Assembly (NCBI GenBank): GCA_029931535.1
Contig: JAQPZY010001675.1
Span: 3,996,001 to 4,060,000, forward strand
Length of the DNA stretch: 64,000 nt
DNA from: Margaritifera margaritifera
Taxonomy: Eukaryota; Mollusca; Bivalvia; Unionida; Margaritiferidae
Direction of reading: 5' to 3'
This document shows positions 22,231-33,689 of the stretch, one piece after another. Under the pieces are notes generated by a model. It did not search any database and was not told the origin of the DNA. It worked only from the letters and a program-made list of their open reading frames with translations. Position 1 is the first letter of the stretch; every line of letters begins with the position of its first letter. Position numbers and translations under genes: made by a program.

Positions 22231-23110
22231 AAGATGGAATCAACGTTAATAATTTGTGTGGTTTGCTGCAGCAAGCGTATCGCTTTGATCAGCAAAGTCT
22301 ACAAGGGGACAGTCTTACATTTTTCTTGGACAACGAAAGTTTTGTACTTAATATCCGTCCCTTAGGGACCTTGCGTTGTGGAGTAAGTTATCAAACGGAA
22401 TGAAATATTTACAAAGGAAGTAGAAGCATCTGAAACAGTGGAGGAGTGAGCCCATGCTGATTGTACCCGTATGATCCTTACTCATATGCTGAGAATACAA
22501 GACTTATGCTCGGGAAAGTGAGGTATCTTATATGATTCACATCGATAGATTTAAAGTACCCTGATGCTAAAGAAGCCGCACACAATACATCGATTTCAGA
22601 TGAGGTGTTCGTTTAGCAAAATGTAATAATTGGTAGTGGTAATGTTGAAATAAAAAACTTAGTATTAAAAAAAATTGAAATCTGAATGAGCTTTACGATT
22701 TGACACAGCAATTAGTTCGTTGTTTTTAGGATCTAACAAGGAGGCCATATAGTTCAAATGTTTCCACCAGTGTACGCTTTTAGGAACTGCTATCTACGGT
22801 GCCTCACCAACGAAAAGAAGACCATCCGTAGCTTTTGTCGCCAGTATTGATGTGCAGTTACTGAATTAATCTGGGCACAGTGTTGCTGTAAAATCATGTG
22901 ACAAGTAATTAACTGAGGATGAAACCACGATATACTGTTTGATGAACCAGTTACACTAGACTTTTGTGGTATACAATACAACTTCGATTTTGTACCATTG
23001 GATTTACTATATCTTGTAGGAATGGTAAAATATTTGCTGACCTAGGCGAGGAACAATCCATTCAATTCAGAAACAGCTCCTTCTCATCAAATGCCACTCA
23101 TATCACATGA
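22231..23110 (+). pseudogene. BTB-BACK-PHR protein pseudogene (BTBD2/3/6-like)
   Basis: These proteins are cullin-3 ubiquitin ligase adaptors. A frame from 22231 gives INVNNLCGLLQQAYRFDQ and SLTFFLDNESFVLN, matching the start of the BACK domain. Other frames then show KEVEASETVEE, HADCTRM and GKVRYLI (the 'w...ecrR...LGkvryLIRFP' part). Further on come YGASPTKRR, then FDEPVTLDF (the PHR 'FdePVtL' box) and SRNGK-like CRNGKIFADLGEE with NSSFSSN. The order BACK then PHR is intact but at least eight stops or shifts occur, and the N-terminal BTB part was not found upstream. No introns were needed to read it, so a truncated retrocopy is possible. Confidence 0.6.
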
Positions 23111-23532
<422 letters not shown>

Positions 23533-23804
23533 AAACATCAGCCACTCGATTACGCAGAATCCCTCGAATGACTCGCATAGTCCTTGTGTAGCACATTGTC
23601 ATGTCCGCGACTTGGGTAAACCAGATGCTATCGAAACTCGAACAAGAAATTTGGGCCCGCAGAGATTCGACCTTTTGAATTTCTGCTATATGTACAAATT
23701 CCGCCTTTAATACTTTAAAACAAAGTTAATATATTTTGCATTAAACCAGCAAATGTTGCAATAAGATAAATAATAAATAGCTTTAGGTCTGTCATCATGG
23801 TAAG

Positions 23805-24335
23805 ATGAATCCTGCAAAAATATTATTCATATTTCTCTTTTGGAATATTTTAAGCTTGAACTATTTGTTGATTTGCATGTTTCTGATAACTAAAATTGCA
23901 TTGTGTTTACAGCTGCTTATTTTCGCATACAGTAGTCAAATTTTAGACGCTGCCTTACTTAGAAATGGAACTGCAGATACCCCTACCTTTTCTAACCTGC
24001 ATATTTCAGGTTGTTGGATGCTCTATTTGTTGCGTTTGTCCATTAATCCTCACAATGACCATGGTATTTTTCATTTCCATTTGCAGAAGGCGATAGAGAG
24101 AATTAAACTTTGTAAAATATATAACTTGATGTGTGCCATCTTATCCTTGCTTCCAACATTAACACCTGTCAAATCCACATCCTTGCTTCTAATACTAGCA
24201 CCTGTCAAATTCACATCCTTGCTTCCAACATTAGCACCTGTCAAATTCACATCCTTGCTTCTAATACTAGCACCTGTTGAATTCACATTTCTAATTGTAA
24301 TGCCATTCATAAACATTTGGGTTCTCGCCTTTTAG
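23805..24335 (+). other. 176-codon open frame with hydrophobic start, doubtful gene
   Basis: The frame begins with ATG 23805 and an N-terminal hydrophobic stretch (residues about 5-45) and ends in 12-residue repeats caused by a 36-bp minisatellite. The - strand is open over the same repeats, as expected when the period is a multiple of three. No family, splice or promoter evidence. Probably chance. Confidence 0.15.
24142..24289. repeat. 36-bp minisatellite, four copies
   Basis: The unit CTTGCTTC(C/T)AA(C/T)A(T/C)TA plus GCACCTGTCAAATTCACATC alternates between two variants (ccaacatt and ctaatact), so the true period may be 72 bp with two copies. Confidence 0.9.
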
Positions 24336-24339
24336 TATT

Positions 24340-25935
24340 TTTTATTTCAGCTGTAAATGCCCGTTCCCCGGAAAAAGGTTTGAAGGAAAATCGGTTTTTG
24401 AAGGATCTGTATTGTATGCTAGATAACAATGCAATTTCGACGGTGCATACAACTATTAGTACATAATAAACAAATAATATACCAGTGTAAACAACCTTCT
24501 CCTTTTTGTCAGTGATAATATATGTCAGTATAAAATTGAATTCGATTCATGCACGAGGATTCAAATGACGCTGCAAAAGGTACGAGTCTCTTAGATTGGT
24601 TCATGACTAAATTGGTCCTCGGTGGCTGTGTTCACTCTTATTTCCCATCTAAAGGAGTCAAATTTGTAAATTGCGTATTGGGGATAACTTGATTCGCATA
24701 ATGTACGCTTTAAAAAAATCCTGCACTTTCAAAGAAGAGCGGAACTACTGGGATATAGTCCGTCCGTTGTTACTTACATATGGTCATAGATACGTGTGTA
24801 ATGTTCTTGACGTCCTTCTTCACAGATAAAGCGAGGCACACGGAACTTGGGCCAATAATAGTCCTATGGTTGTAGATTGTGCCAACATTTTGGAATTTTG
24901 ATTTCTATTGTATGTAGAGTGGTATAGATGCTTTTACATAAATTTTAAACATCTGAGTAGTTTCTCTCTTACGTCTAAGAATTGCCAAGTGTGATGGATG
25001 GCCAACGTGTCAACATATGTCATACTGGGATTCACTTTAGTTATCCCCTGGGTTCCCTAACTCCCAGTGACTTTAACCGCCGGTTCATAACATGCAAACT
25101 ATTAAGATTCCTACTATTACTATTTAAACCATATCTACATTAATTAGGCAAGAAAGACAAATGTGTGCATGCAATTGACATTGATTCCGGAGTCCATACA
25201 TACTCCATCCCCACGGGGCTTATCCTCTTGGTCATACTTTGGAGTCTATTGTTTGTTAATTTATTCTTTCCACATCTGGCGAATAAAACTTTGATGAAAA
25301 CGTCACTATTAAATAACTTTCTATAAGAATTGTGCAATGATTTCAGCATATCATTCGATGTTTTCATACCTTACAATTATCCATACACTTACCAGGCATA
25401 CAAATACTAATAGAGATATTCAACTAATATTGCCTTCCCCCAGCCCCTGGGTATATTGGTATTCCTAAGGTCTTGACCTTGAGGCACAGACTTTGGGGGC
25501 TGGTGTTACAAAGCGGGCTGATGATGTTGGGGGTGGGGTGGGGGTGCCGAGAGTGGAGATACGTTTAACAAACAATCTATTTTATCTTCTGAGAACGGTT
25601 GAAACCTATTTCACCATGCATTCATTTCCTGTGATGCTTATATCTCTTCAGCAATGTTACTAATGTCTGAAACACTGCCTCTCTTAAGTATCAGAGTTAA
25701 TGGCTAAACGCTAAAAATACGCTGGTTATTGTCAACAATGACACCGACGTTACATTGAATTTACTAAATTTGAATATAGACAAAATTCATTTATTGGACA
25801 TAAAATAAAGAGTAATACACACAAACACAAACATAAAAAAAATCGTCAACATACAGATGAAATTAAACAAAGGTTTCAGGAGATTCTAGGTACGATATGT
25901 ACATCTGAAATATAAATCTTTTCACTTAGATATAA
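24340..25935. other. no gene seen
   Basis: No coding evidence. A G-rich run (GGGGGTGGGGTGGGGGTG) lies at 25530-25547. Confidence 0.5.
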
Positions 25936-25939
25936 AAAT

Positions 25940-26640
25940 ACATTTATATATTTTTTTAAAGTTCTATTAGATTAGAAGTATTCATCAATTCTACAAATTT
26001 ATACATACAAAGATTCGTATAGGAAGATGGTTTTATATAATAATTTTCTAATATTACTCCAATTTTTATTTTTTTACGTTTCTAATGATAATGATACTCG
26101 TCTCCTATATCTGAGAGGCAAAAAAGGTCATTGCGTTCAATAATTTTCTATCTCCCCTATTCAATATGTAACTTACGATTCCGAATTCTGAACGCCACTA
26201 AGGAATTTCAGAATTTGTGTGATATGACTTTCAAATATTCTTCAAAGTGAAAATTTATTTTCAAAATCTTATAAACGCATGTATCACTGGAATTCGACAA
26301 ATTGTCAAACCAATCTTAAATAAATTGATTTCTAAGTTTATGTCTGAGTGCACCTAAGAGTATTTTAGAATTATCACAAGAATGCGCATCACCTATTCCT
26401 GAAAAGCCAGTAATTACCAGTATATCTAGGAAATACTTTATCCATAAAATATTTGATGTTATTAATATTTGAGAGACAATGAATACAATCCCGGTAAAAG
26501 TCCCACCAAGGAACTGACGCTCTACTGGCTGCAACAAATTTCCAAATATCCACGATTAAAAACGTTTCTTCTGTTTTTTCTTCTTCTTTTATTTGCTGAA
26601 TATTGAAACTATCTATGATATTCTTGTGAAAGTCCAACAT
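25940..26640 (-). pseudogene. LINE ORF2 C-terminal fragment
   Basis: On the - strand, after a less clear stretch (SVPWWDFYRDCIHCLSNI), the frame reads LRHKLRNQFI.DWFDNLSNS, then YKILKINFHFEEYLKVI, VAFRIRNRKLHIE.GR and IERNDLFC with GDEYHYH. It ends YIKPSSYTNLCMYKFVELMN. This is the typical tail of molluscan LINE polyproteins: 'W...L..S.....Y......F..E.YL', 'R.S.H.L.IE.GR', 'R.C..C....DEYHF', 'YY..P...KF..LM'. Only the 3' part is present and stops occur at about six places. LINE insertions are commonly 5'-truncated. Confidence 0.7.
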
Positions 26641-28317
26641 GCCAACTATGGCGACAAATTATTTTCTTACATGTCTAGGTTAACATATTCAGAACATACA
26701 AGTAAGTGCAGAGCAAAATTCTTTGTCATGGTCTTTGACTTTGAACTTGCTATCATGGATAATATATGACTGAAGTTGTCACAGACAATGTCAATATATA
26801 CCCCCATTATAAATTTTGTAAAATCTATAGTTCAAATATATTTGGGGATCACAATCAAAGTTATTTAAGTGGCATCATTCAATGTATTCATCAGTAATAT
26901 CTACTTACTAGATTTGATAAAAATCGAATAATGATTGTTTGTGTTGTCATGCTCACAAGTCAGTATAACTAAAAACAAGACCGTTGACATTAAAATCATC
27001 GTTGGAGTGCTGACTATCAACTTGATCATTGGAATGCAACTAAATGCAAAGTATGGTCAAAATAAACGTCACTGTGTTTATAAGCTCAGGGAAGTACTGA
27101 AATGCAATCAATGACCTTTACCTCAACCCTAAGGTCAATTAGGTCTGGTTTTCAAAACTCCGTCACAAAGTGCGGTTATGTTGGCGGTCAGATCTGCCCT
27201 ATTTGCATTCAAAACAGATTATATATTGCAAGAAGTGGTTTCTTGTAAACCTCATGTCAATGCCACTATTCATGCAAGAGGAGTAGGGATAACAAGATTT
27301 TCAAGATGGCCACTATCGTGCCGTGTTGTAGGTCAGAAGTAGATACATAGACGATATCTACGTTTTATTGAGGAGATAAGAGGAAATAATTCCCGAATGA
27401 AGTGGAAACATTGCATTGTCACGATTGGTGAAGACCAAACAAAATGTTTCCACTAAACGAGTAAAATATTTCCTTATATCTACTCAAAACATGTACATTT
27501 TCCTTTTATGATATATTTTTAAGGCAAAAATCGTCGATTTGAGTGGGTTTTTTTCCCTCCATTCAGCGCCAGTGTGATTAATGGCTGCATTACTACATCG
27601 ATACAAAGAAGTCCCGAAATTGTACAATAATTTGAGGACAGTGACTCTTTGCAAATTTAGCTCGTACATATAATGCTTCGAATTGTAGATTTTTGTAAAT
27701 ACAAAAATGAAGACATTTTAATTTTTTTTAACACATTTCCTGCCGGGATTGATACAGTGAACATGATTGGGGTGGTGGTATTGTAAACACATCACCGAGC
27801 GGTCTCATCAGAATGACTTCAAATCGCAACATCTTTAAAGAAAGGATTTTAATGATTGTGAGTTTACTTGTAACGATTCTGGTTGTTTATTTTGTTGATT
27901 TCTGCATTCAAACGTGAATTGTGTGACCTTGGCAACCTTGCAGCCTAGTTCGGTAAGAGACGCTGCACTCAGTTGTCACTCAGTTTCGGATTGAATTAAA
28001 CACTCATCTATCCCTAATTTCTCCATATGATTGTGATGAGTTAAAGTCACTACTTAAACAATTGTGTTACTATATTTAATCAAGAGTCTTTCCTAAAATG
28101 TTGTACCGTTTGTCGTAGAGTGTAACAAATATATTAACCATATACGATACTCAATGGATATAACAGAATATCGAATAGCAACAGGTCAAGTTACATGATT
28201 AATGTGAAAAACTAATTATAAAAAGTTAATACTTGGAGTCTTCTTTTATTGTTTTGAGTTCTTTTGTAGGCATTTCTTGATGGCGCCCCCTCATTGATTA
28301 CATAAGTGTATGTTCAT
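26641..28317. other. no gene seen
   Basis: Contains a region with weak dispersed-repeat character (26990-27400, 'gaccgttgacat', 'acctttacctcaaccctaagg') but no coding signal. Confidence 0.5.
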
Positions 28318-28318
28318 C

Positions 28319-28390
<72 letters not shown>
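28318..28390. repeat. (GA)n microsatellite
   Basis: About 36 GA units. Confidence 0.97.
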
Positions 28391-28393
<3 letters not shown>

Positions 28394-29929
28394 GAAGAAG
28401 ACTGGAATAGGCCTAAATATGGAAATACAGGCTTGAATAACATACATAAGGACAGATACATTTCTTAAATGGGTAAAGAAAGTAGTTCCAAAAATGATAT
28501 CGCCACTGTGGCGATAAAAGTGGTATGGCCAGTATGGCGATATAATTATTATTCAGACTGATACATTTCAATATTTCATTATGAAATATATTATAAAATA
28601 TTGCTATAACAGTTTATTTTAGTGAAAATCCTAATTGGAGCATTCAGGAGAAGCAGCCATATAAAGCTTTACAGGGTTGGGAACCATTTTTGATGTTAGA
28701 TCAGCAGCATTGTAATATAGGAATAGCTATATTGTAAGAAAAAGTGTTTTTTTTCTCACAATTTCGGTATTGCATTGACAGCAGTGTTTGTTCTTTCTCG
28801 CGATAAGTTTGCATTATCGAAGCTTTTATCCATGTAAGAATTCATAATATCATACCCCACCCCCACACCGCATTGTTATATGAATCAACCAATTTTCTGC
28901 AAAGTGGTCTTTAGAAGCTATGGTAACTCAAGGAAATCTTCCTATTGCAATAGTTAGTCTATGGAAAGAATTAAATGTTGTTAGCAAGGAATTAGCCAGT
29001 GAATAATACAAAAAATGGAGAAAATGTAAGCAAAATTGTCCATAAAAATTTAGAATTTTTTTTACTTCGTGTGACATTACATGAGTATTACACGGGAATC
29101 TAACATGCTTCCGCTTTGATTCAACATTCCGCAAAAAATGTTTCTAATTTAAATTTTTATGGATACTGATGTCTCCGCCACCGTCTTTGCAACCCAAAAG
29201 GTTGTACCCAGGAACCGTGATTTGCCTACCCAGGCGAGATATAAAAAAATATGACTTTAAAGCAAACGTTCTTCAACAAAAACACCGGGATATGATAGTT
29301 GACTTGAGACTGGTTGTGATCGGGTTATTTTATTTTTCCTCCTTTTAATCATACTTATTCATAACGAAACAGTTGTTAAATAAATGTTTAGCAATTGTTA
29401 AGTGTTGCGATTTTCGTTAAAGACTAGGTTGAATACTATAGAAAAGGCAATAATTAACACTAAATCCTTGCATGCAATGTTTTGTCAGACAGACGGACAG
29501 ACGATGAGGGACACATAAAGTGTGAGACCTTTCACTCTTCTTATGTACTTATTAACCAGCAATCGATACGAGTAACGTACAGAACTTTTTAAAATAAGGA
29601 GATGGCGATTAGTAAGATAAAAAAGATGAAAGGAATTAAATGACACTATACATAATTCACACGAAGACAGATGTCAATATCTGCAGTTGTAAGCATAGCT
29701 AGCAATATATATTAACGAAAAATAAATCTCTGTAGAAACCGAAGTTAAAAGAACCTTTCGTGCTATATTAACTTTCTTATTTCCAAGTACTCCCCTCATG
29801 TTTCCTATACTTGTTTGAAGAGTTGTCTGAAGTGGTTGACACATATATTATCTTAACGATTAGGTATTCAAAATTGGCACCTTGGCATCAAATTTCAGTG
29901 AATCCAATCTAAATATGATTAACAACATC

Positions 29930-29932
<3 letters not shown>
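28391..29932. other. no gene seen
   Basis: Only a 19-bp perfect palindrome at 28498-28516 (TATCGCCAC-T-GTGGCGATA) stands out. Confidence 0.5.

Positions 29933-29998
<66 letters not shown>
29933..29998. repeat. (TA)n microsatellite
   Basis: About 32 TA units. Confidence 0.97.
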
Positions 29999-30001
<3 letters not shown>

Positions 30002-30019
30002 CCTTGGCAAGTTGTATAG

Positions 30020-31000
30020 TATTTTTCCAATCAAGTGCCTCAAATTTCTCAAATTTTCACTTGAATTAGTTTATTTCGTACTGCCAGTGTACTGCAAAGT
30101 AGAAGAAATCCCAGGGAATTTTATGTCCCACCTGCTCCCTTGCTTGATACAGATATATGAATATCTTCACTTTCAAATCATCTTGACCTTGACCTTGCAT
30201 GAGGGTAATAGTGCATGAATATGAAAAGGCAGTGCTTGCTTAGTGATTCCTCCGTCCAGGTATTATAGCTATCCCTTCCAGGATCCGGAACTTATGACCA
30301 TACTAAAACCTTTAACTAAAAATCAAACCAAGAATTTCAAATGTTCTAGACCTTGCCTGTGTATCACAGAATGGGTTGGTGTGCATGAGTATAAAAAGGC
30401 AAAGTCCCCTTATTCTGCAGTCCAGGTATGTTAACTAAACTACCATGATTTGGAAGTATTCACGATACAGAAAATTTAATACAAAATGTAACTAAGATTT
30501 TCAAATGAAGTTGGCCTTGTCTGTGGTCAGAGGGAATATTCGAGTGTATGGTTATAAATAATATTAATGTGCAGAAACCATTTTTATTATTAGTTCAGTT
30601 ACAGTGATCGTGACGTTTTTGATTCCAAAATCAGCAAGTTTCTTCCTTACAAAAATTACAAGCCATCCCCAAAGTTTGATAACCGTAGATGATGGGGAAC
30701 TCGACTTATTGTGCGAAAATCATTTTCCTTCTATCAGTCACCGTGACTTTGACCTTTAGAACCTGAAATCGATTTGGTTTTTCCGTACTATAAGTAGAAG
30801 CTATCTACAAAGTTTGGTAACTATAGATGGTGGAGAACTCTAATATTGGGTGCAAACCATTATTCTTCTTGCAGTCAGAGTAACCTTAACCTTTGAGCTT
30901 TTTAGCCCGAAATCGAGAGGTTTCTTCCTTACCCAAGTCCAAGCCATCCACAAAGTTAGGTAACTATATATGCTGGATAATTAAAGTTCTTGTGCAAAAC
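30020..31000 (+). repeat. dispersed repeat with GACCTTGACCTTT and CAAAGTTTGGTAACTATAGA
   Basis: Successive copies of roughly 130-180 bp share 'gtgac(c)ttgacctttgag', 'cgaaatcgagaggtttcttcctta', 'gccatcCacaaagtttggtaac' and 'tatagatggtggagaac' (clearest at 30640-30720, 30740-30840, 30880-30985). A related stretch with 'ggacagtcgaaaagacggaccgaca' occurs at 49780-50100. Such families are frequent in mollusc introns and intergenic DNA. Confidence 0.6.
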
Positions 31001-31011
31001 GCATTTGGTAA

Positions 31012-31115
31012 TGGTATGTATGCATGTAGTAGTGTTTTACGGCACCTCAGCACAAACGTTGCTGTGTAGTGCCAACAATAGGTTAAGTTCGAAAAATGTA
31101 AAAGTGAACAGCACA
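31012..31115 (+). repeat. copy of the CAGCACAATA dispersed repeat family
   Basis: A short GTATGTATGCATG tract, TTTTACGGCACCTCAGCACA, and AACAATAGGTTAAGTTCGAA mirror the copies at 13485 and 18600. Confidence 0.5.
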
Positions 31116-31635
31116 AACAAATTGAAGAAGATAGAGCCCTCCAACTAAATGTATACGTAAGTACAGGAAGATAGAGCCTTCCAAATACATTGTTGTACAT
31201 TGTAAACAACAAGTAGCATTCGAACTTTTTATAGTGCAGTGCGATTATTCTTGTCGTAGATAGATTCATGTACGAAGGTGGTGATCATATTCATAATCGC
31301 ATACAGTCGTTCTTATGGCAAAATAGTTTAATGTGTAACAAAGTCAGGTCATGAGCACGCATGCGTAATTTATATAACGTTGAAGCTTGCTTGATGTATC
31401 ACACGATTCAGTTGTTGTATTGTTGGCTATACCAGGGAGTTGTTAAGCTCTGTGGGGTTGGTGAACCTAATATCGATGTTAACGGTAACTTCGGTGAAGA
31501 TGGGAAACGGATAATACTTGTCGACTGAACGCGAGGAACAAAGGGTTCTGGATCAATGAATCTGAGCAGACCGGGAGGAGAGAGAACGGGAGGAGAGAGA
31601 TTCGTGGAATTATTCTTCATATATTTATTGTGAGA

Positions 31636-32058
31636 GTTGCATTGAGATTATTCGTGCTCTCCTTGTAGACGTTATAGAATAGCAGCATTGAGATTATTCG
31701 TGGTCTCGTTTTAGACGTTATATAATAGCAGCATTGAGATTATTCGTGGTCTCCTTATGGACGTTATAGAATAGCAGCATTGAGATTATTCGTGGTCTCG
31801 TTGTAGACGTTATAGAATAGCAGCACTGAGATTATTCGTGGTCTCCTTATGGACGTTATAGAATAGCAGCATTGAGATTATTCGTGGTCTCCTTGTAGAC
31901 GTTATAGAATAGCAGCATTGAGATTATTCGTGGTCTCCTTGTAGACGTTATAGAATAGCAGCATTGAGATTATTCGTGGTCTCGTTGTAGACGTTATAGA
32001 ATAGCAGCATTGAGATTATTCGTGGTCTCCTTATGGACGTTATAGAATAGTAGCATTG
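31636..32058. repeat. 46-bp minisatellite, nine copies plus a partial one
   Basis: The unit GCATTGAGATTATTCGTGG plus TCTCCTTGTAGACGTTATAG with AATAGCA is repeated exactly every 46 bp (anchors at 31639, 31685, 31731 and so on to 32053). CCTTGTAG, CGTTGTAG and CCTTATGG variants alternate, suggesting higher-order duplications. Confidence 0.95.
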
Positions 32059-32059
32059 T

Positions 32060-32760
32060 ATTTGTAGATGAGCAGTATATTTGGTTTTCACCTAAAATTC
32101 AGTATCATTATATGTATCGCAATCTAATGCAACATCGTATGTGTTAATATCTTAAAATTCAGTGTCGTTATATGTATCGCAATCTAATGCAACATCGTAC
32201 GTGTTAATATCTTAAAATTCAACGTCGTTATATGTATCACAATCTAATGTAACATCGTACGTGTTAATATCTTAAAATTCAGCGTCGTTATATGTATCAC
32301 AATCTAATGCAACATCGTACGTGTTAATATCTATTGATGAATTGTATGTACATTGATCATATGTGTTGACACTATACATTTATCATATCCGTTGACGAAT
32401 GTTATGTGCATTTGCAATATTTGTTGACAAACTACTTATATGAATGATATACCTATTTCTAATGCAAATTAACGATAATTGAATCTCTGTCACCCTATCT
32501 CACACCCTTACTTCCATCTCTAAGAAAGTAAACTAAAACAGCATATTTCATCATCAAATAACCACCAATGGTATCGTTTATCAATGGATATGATCAATGT
32601 ATGGATTTATCAACAGATATGGTCAATGTATGGATTTATCAACAAATATGATCAATGTATTGTTCATCAACAAGTATTATCGTGCATTAGATTGTCACAC
32701 ATAGAATGACACTGCATTTTAGGTGGAAAACCTAATATATATTTCATCAACAGATATGAT
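32060..32760. mobile_element. foldback-like element: imperfect inverted arms, one arm with a 60-bp tandem array
   Basis: The left arm (from about 32066: GATGAGCAGTATATTTGG, TTTTCACCTAAAATTCAGT, CAATCTAATGCA, then ACATTGATCATATGTGTTGA) is matched in reverse complement by the right arm ending near 32755 (GATGAAATATATATTAGG, TTTCCACCTAAAATGCAGT, CAATCTAATGCA, ACATTGATCATATTTGTTGA). In the left arm a 60-bp unit is repeated four times (about 32092-32332). No coding region. It resembles a MITE or foldback transposon; target duplications were not found. Confidence 0.65.
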
Positions 32761-33340
32761 GATATTATCTTATTAAATTCTTCATTCATGAAAACTGCTG
32801 TTTGAGATTATTATTATTATAATAAGCACGTTCATATGTGAATCTGAATAAAAACTCGAATATTTCTCATCGTTTAATGCATACAACATAATTGAATTCA
32901 ACTTCCCTGTTCATCTATAAAATGTCTAAACTGAAACAGATTATATTCTATCCAATAGCATGGTGTTATGTGACATAGGTCTGACATTCTAAAACAATTT
33001 AGAATACATTCCGAAACATTCCATATATAAACAATTTCCACACCTGGAATGGATAGCAAGAGAGAAGAAAGTTTTACATTTTCTGATACTTCTACAACTG
33101 ATGATTGCTTCCGTAAAGTGGACCGCTCGCTGACTAGGCTTATGTGTATTGTGACGATATAGAAAAAAGAAAAACTACAAGTACTATCCACGTGGTCAAA
33201 TCAACGGTCAGAGAATAGGGTAAACAGGAATCTACTGCCTGTGCTTTTTCGTGCTGTATTTAGTGAACAGAAAGCATTATTTCAAAATCGCCAAGTCCAT
33301 AAACCAATGAATCGCATCGACATTTATATTCATATATAAT
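32761..33340. other. no gene seen
   Basis: A 97-codon - strand frame at 32898-33191 has no recognisable domain. Confidence 0.45.
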
Positions 33341-33344
33341 ATAT

Positions 33345-33685
33345 ATGTATTTTAGTGCATACAATTCCGTGACAATGATTTATACCAGGATAATATGAAG
33401 TATATTCATGCATTTGTGGACAATGTTATTTCACTCAAATTGCGTGAAAGTTATATCTGCGCCAGGTAAGGTGTGGAATGTGTCTTCATAGAATTAAGCG
33501 CGTGATTAGTTTTGTAGTATTTGTGTGAATGTGTAGGTTCAGTTGTTTAGTGTAATTAGTTTGTGTGAGATCGAGAATTAAGGTCGTGTGCTATTCAATA
33601 TATTGCATCAAAAATAAACATCTCATTCGTGTTCTCTTGTTGTGTCTCCGCTAGGTCCAAACCCACCCGGCTTCATCGTGTTACA
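33345..33685 (+). mobile_element. possible LTR 3' part or solo LTR ending CGTGTTACA
   Basis: AATAAA (33614-33619) followed by a T/G/C-rich 60-bp stretch ending CGTGTTACA at 33685 resembles the R-U5 end of a Gypsy LTR. It inserts directly against the polymerase fossil, which stops at this boundary. The left end is uncertain; TGTATTTTAGTGC at 33345 preceded by ATAT and the ATAT after 33685 would give a 4-bp duplication, but in AT-rich DNA this is weak. Confidence 0.35.
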
Positions 33686-33689
33686 ATAT

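Noticed and set aside
28498..28516. 19-bp perfect palindrome as a binding site
   Set aside because: A single short palindrome in AT-rich DNA without context; reported only as a curiosity in the region entry.
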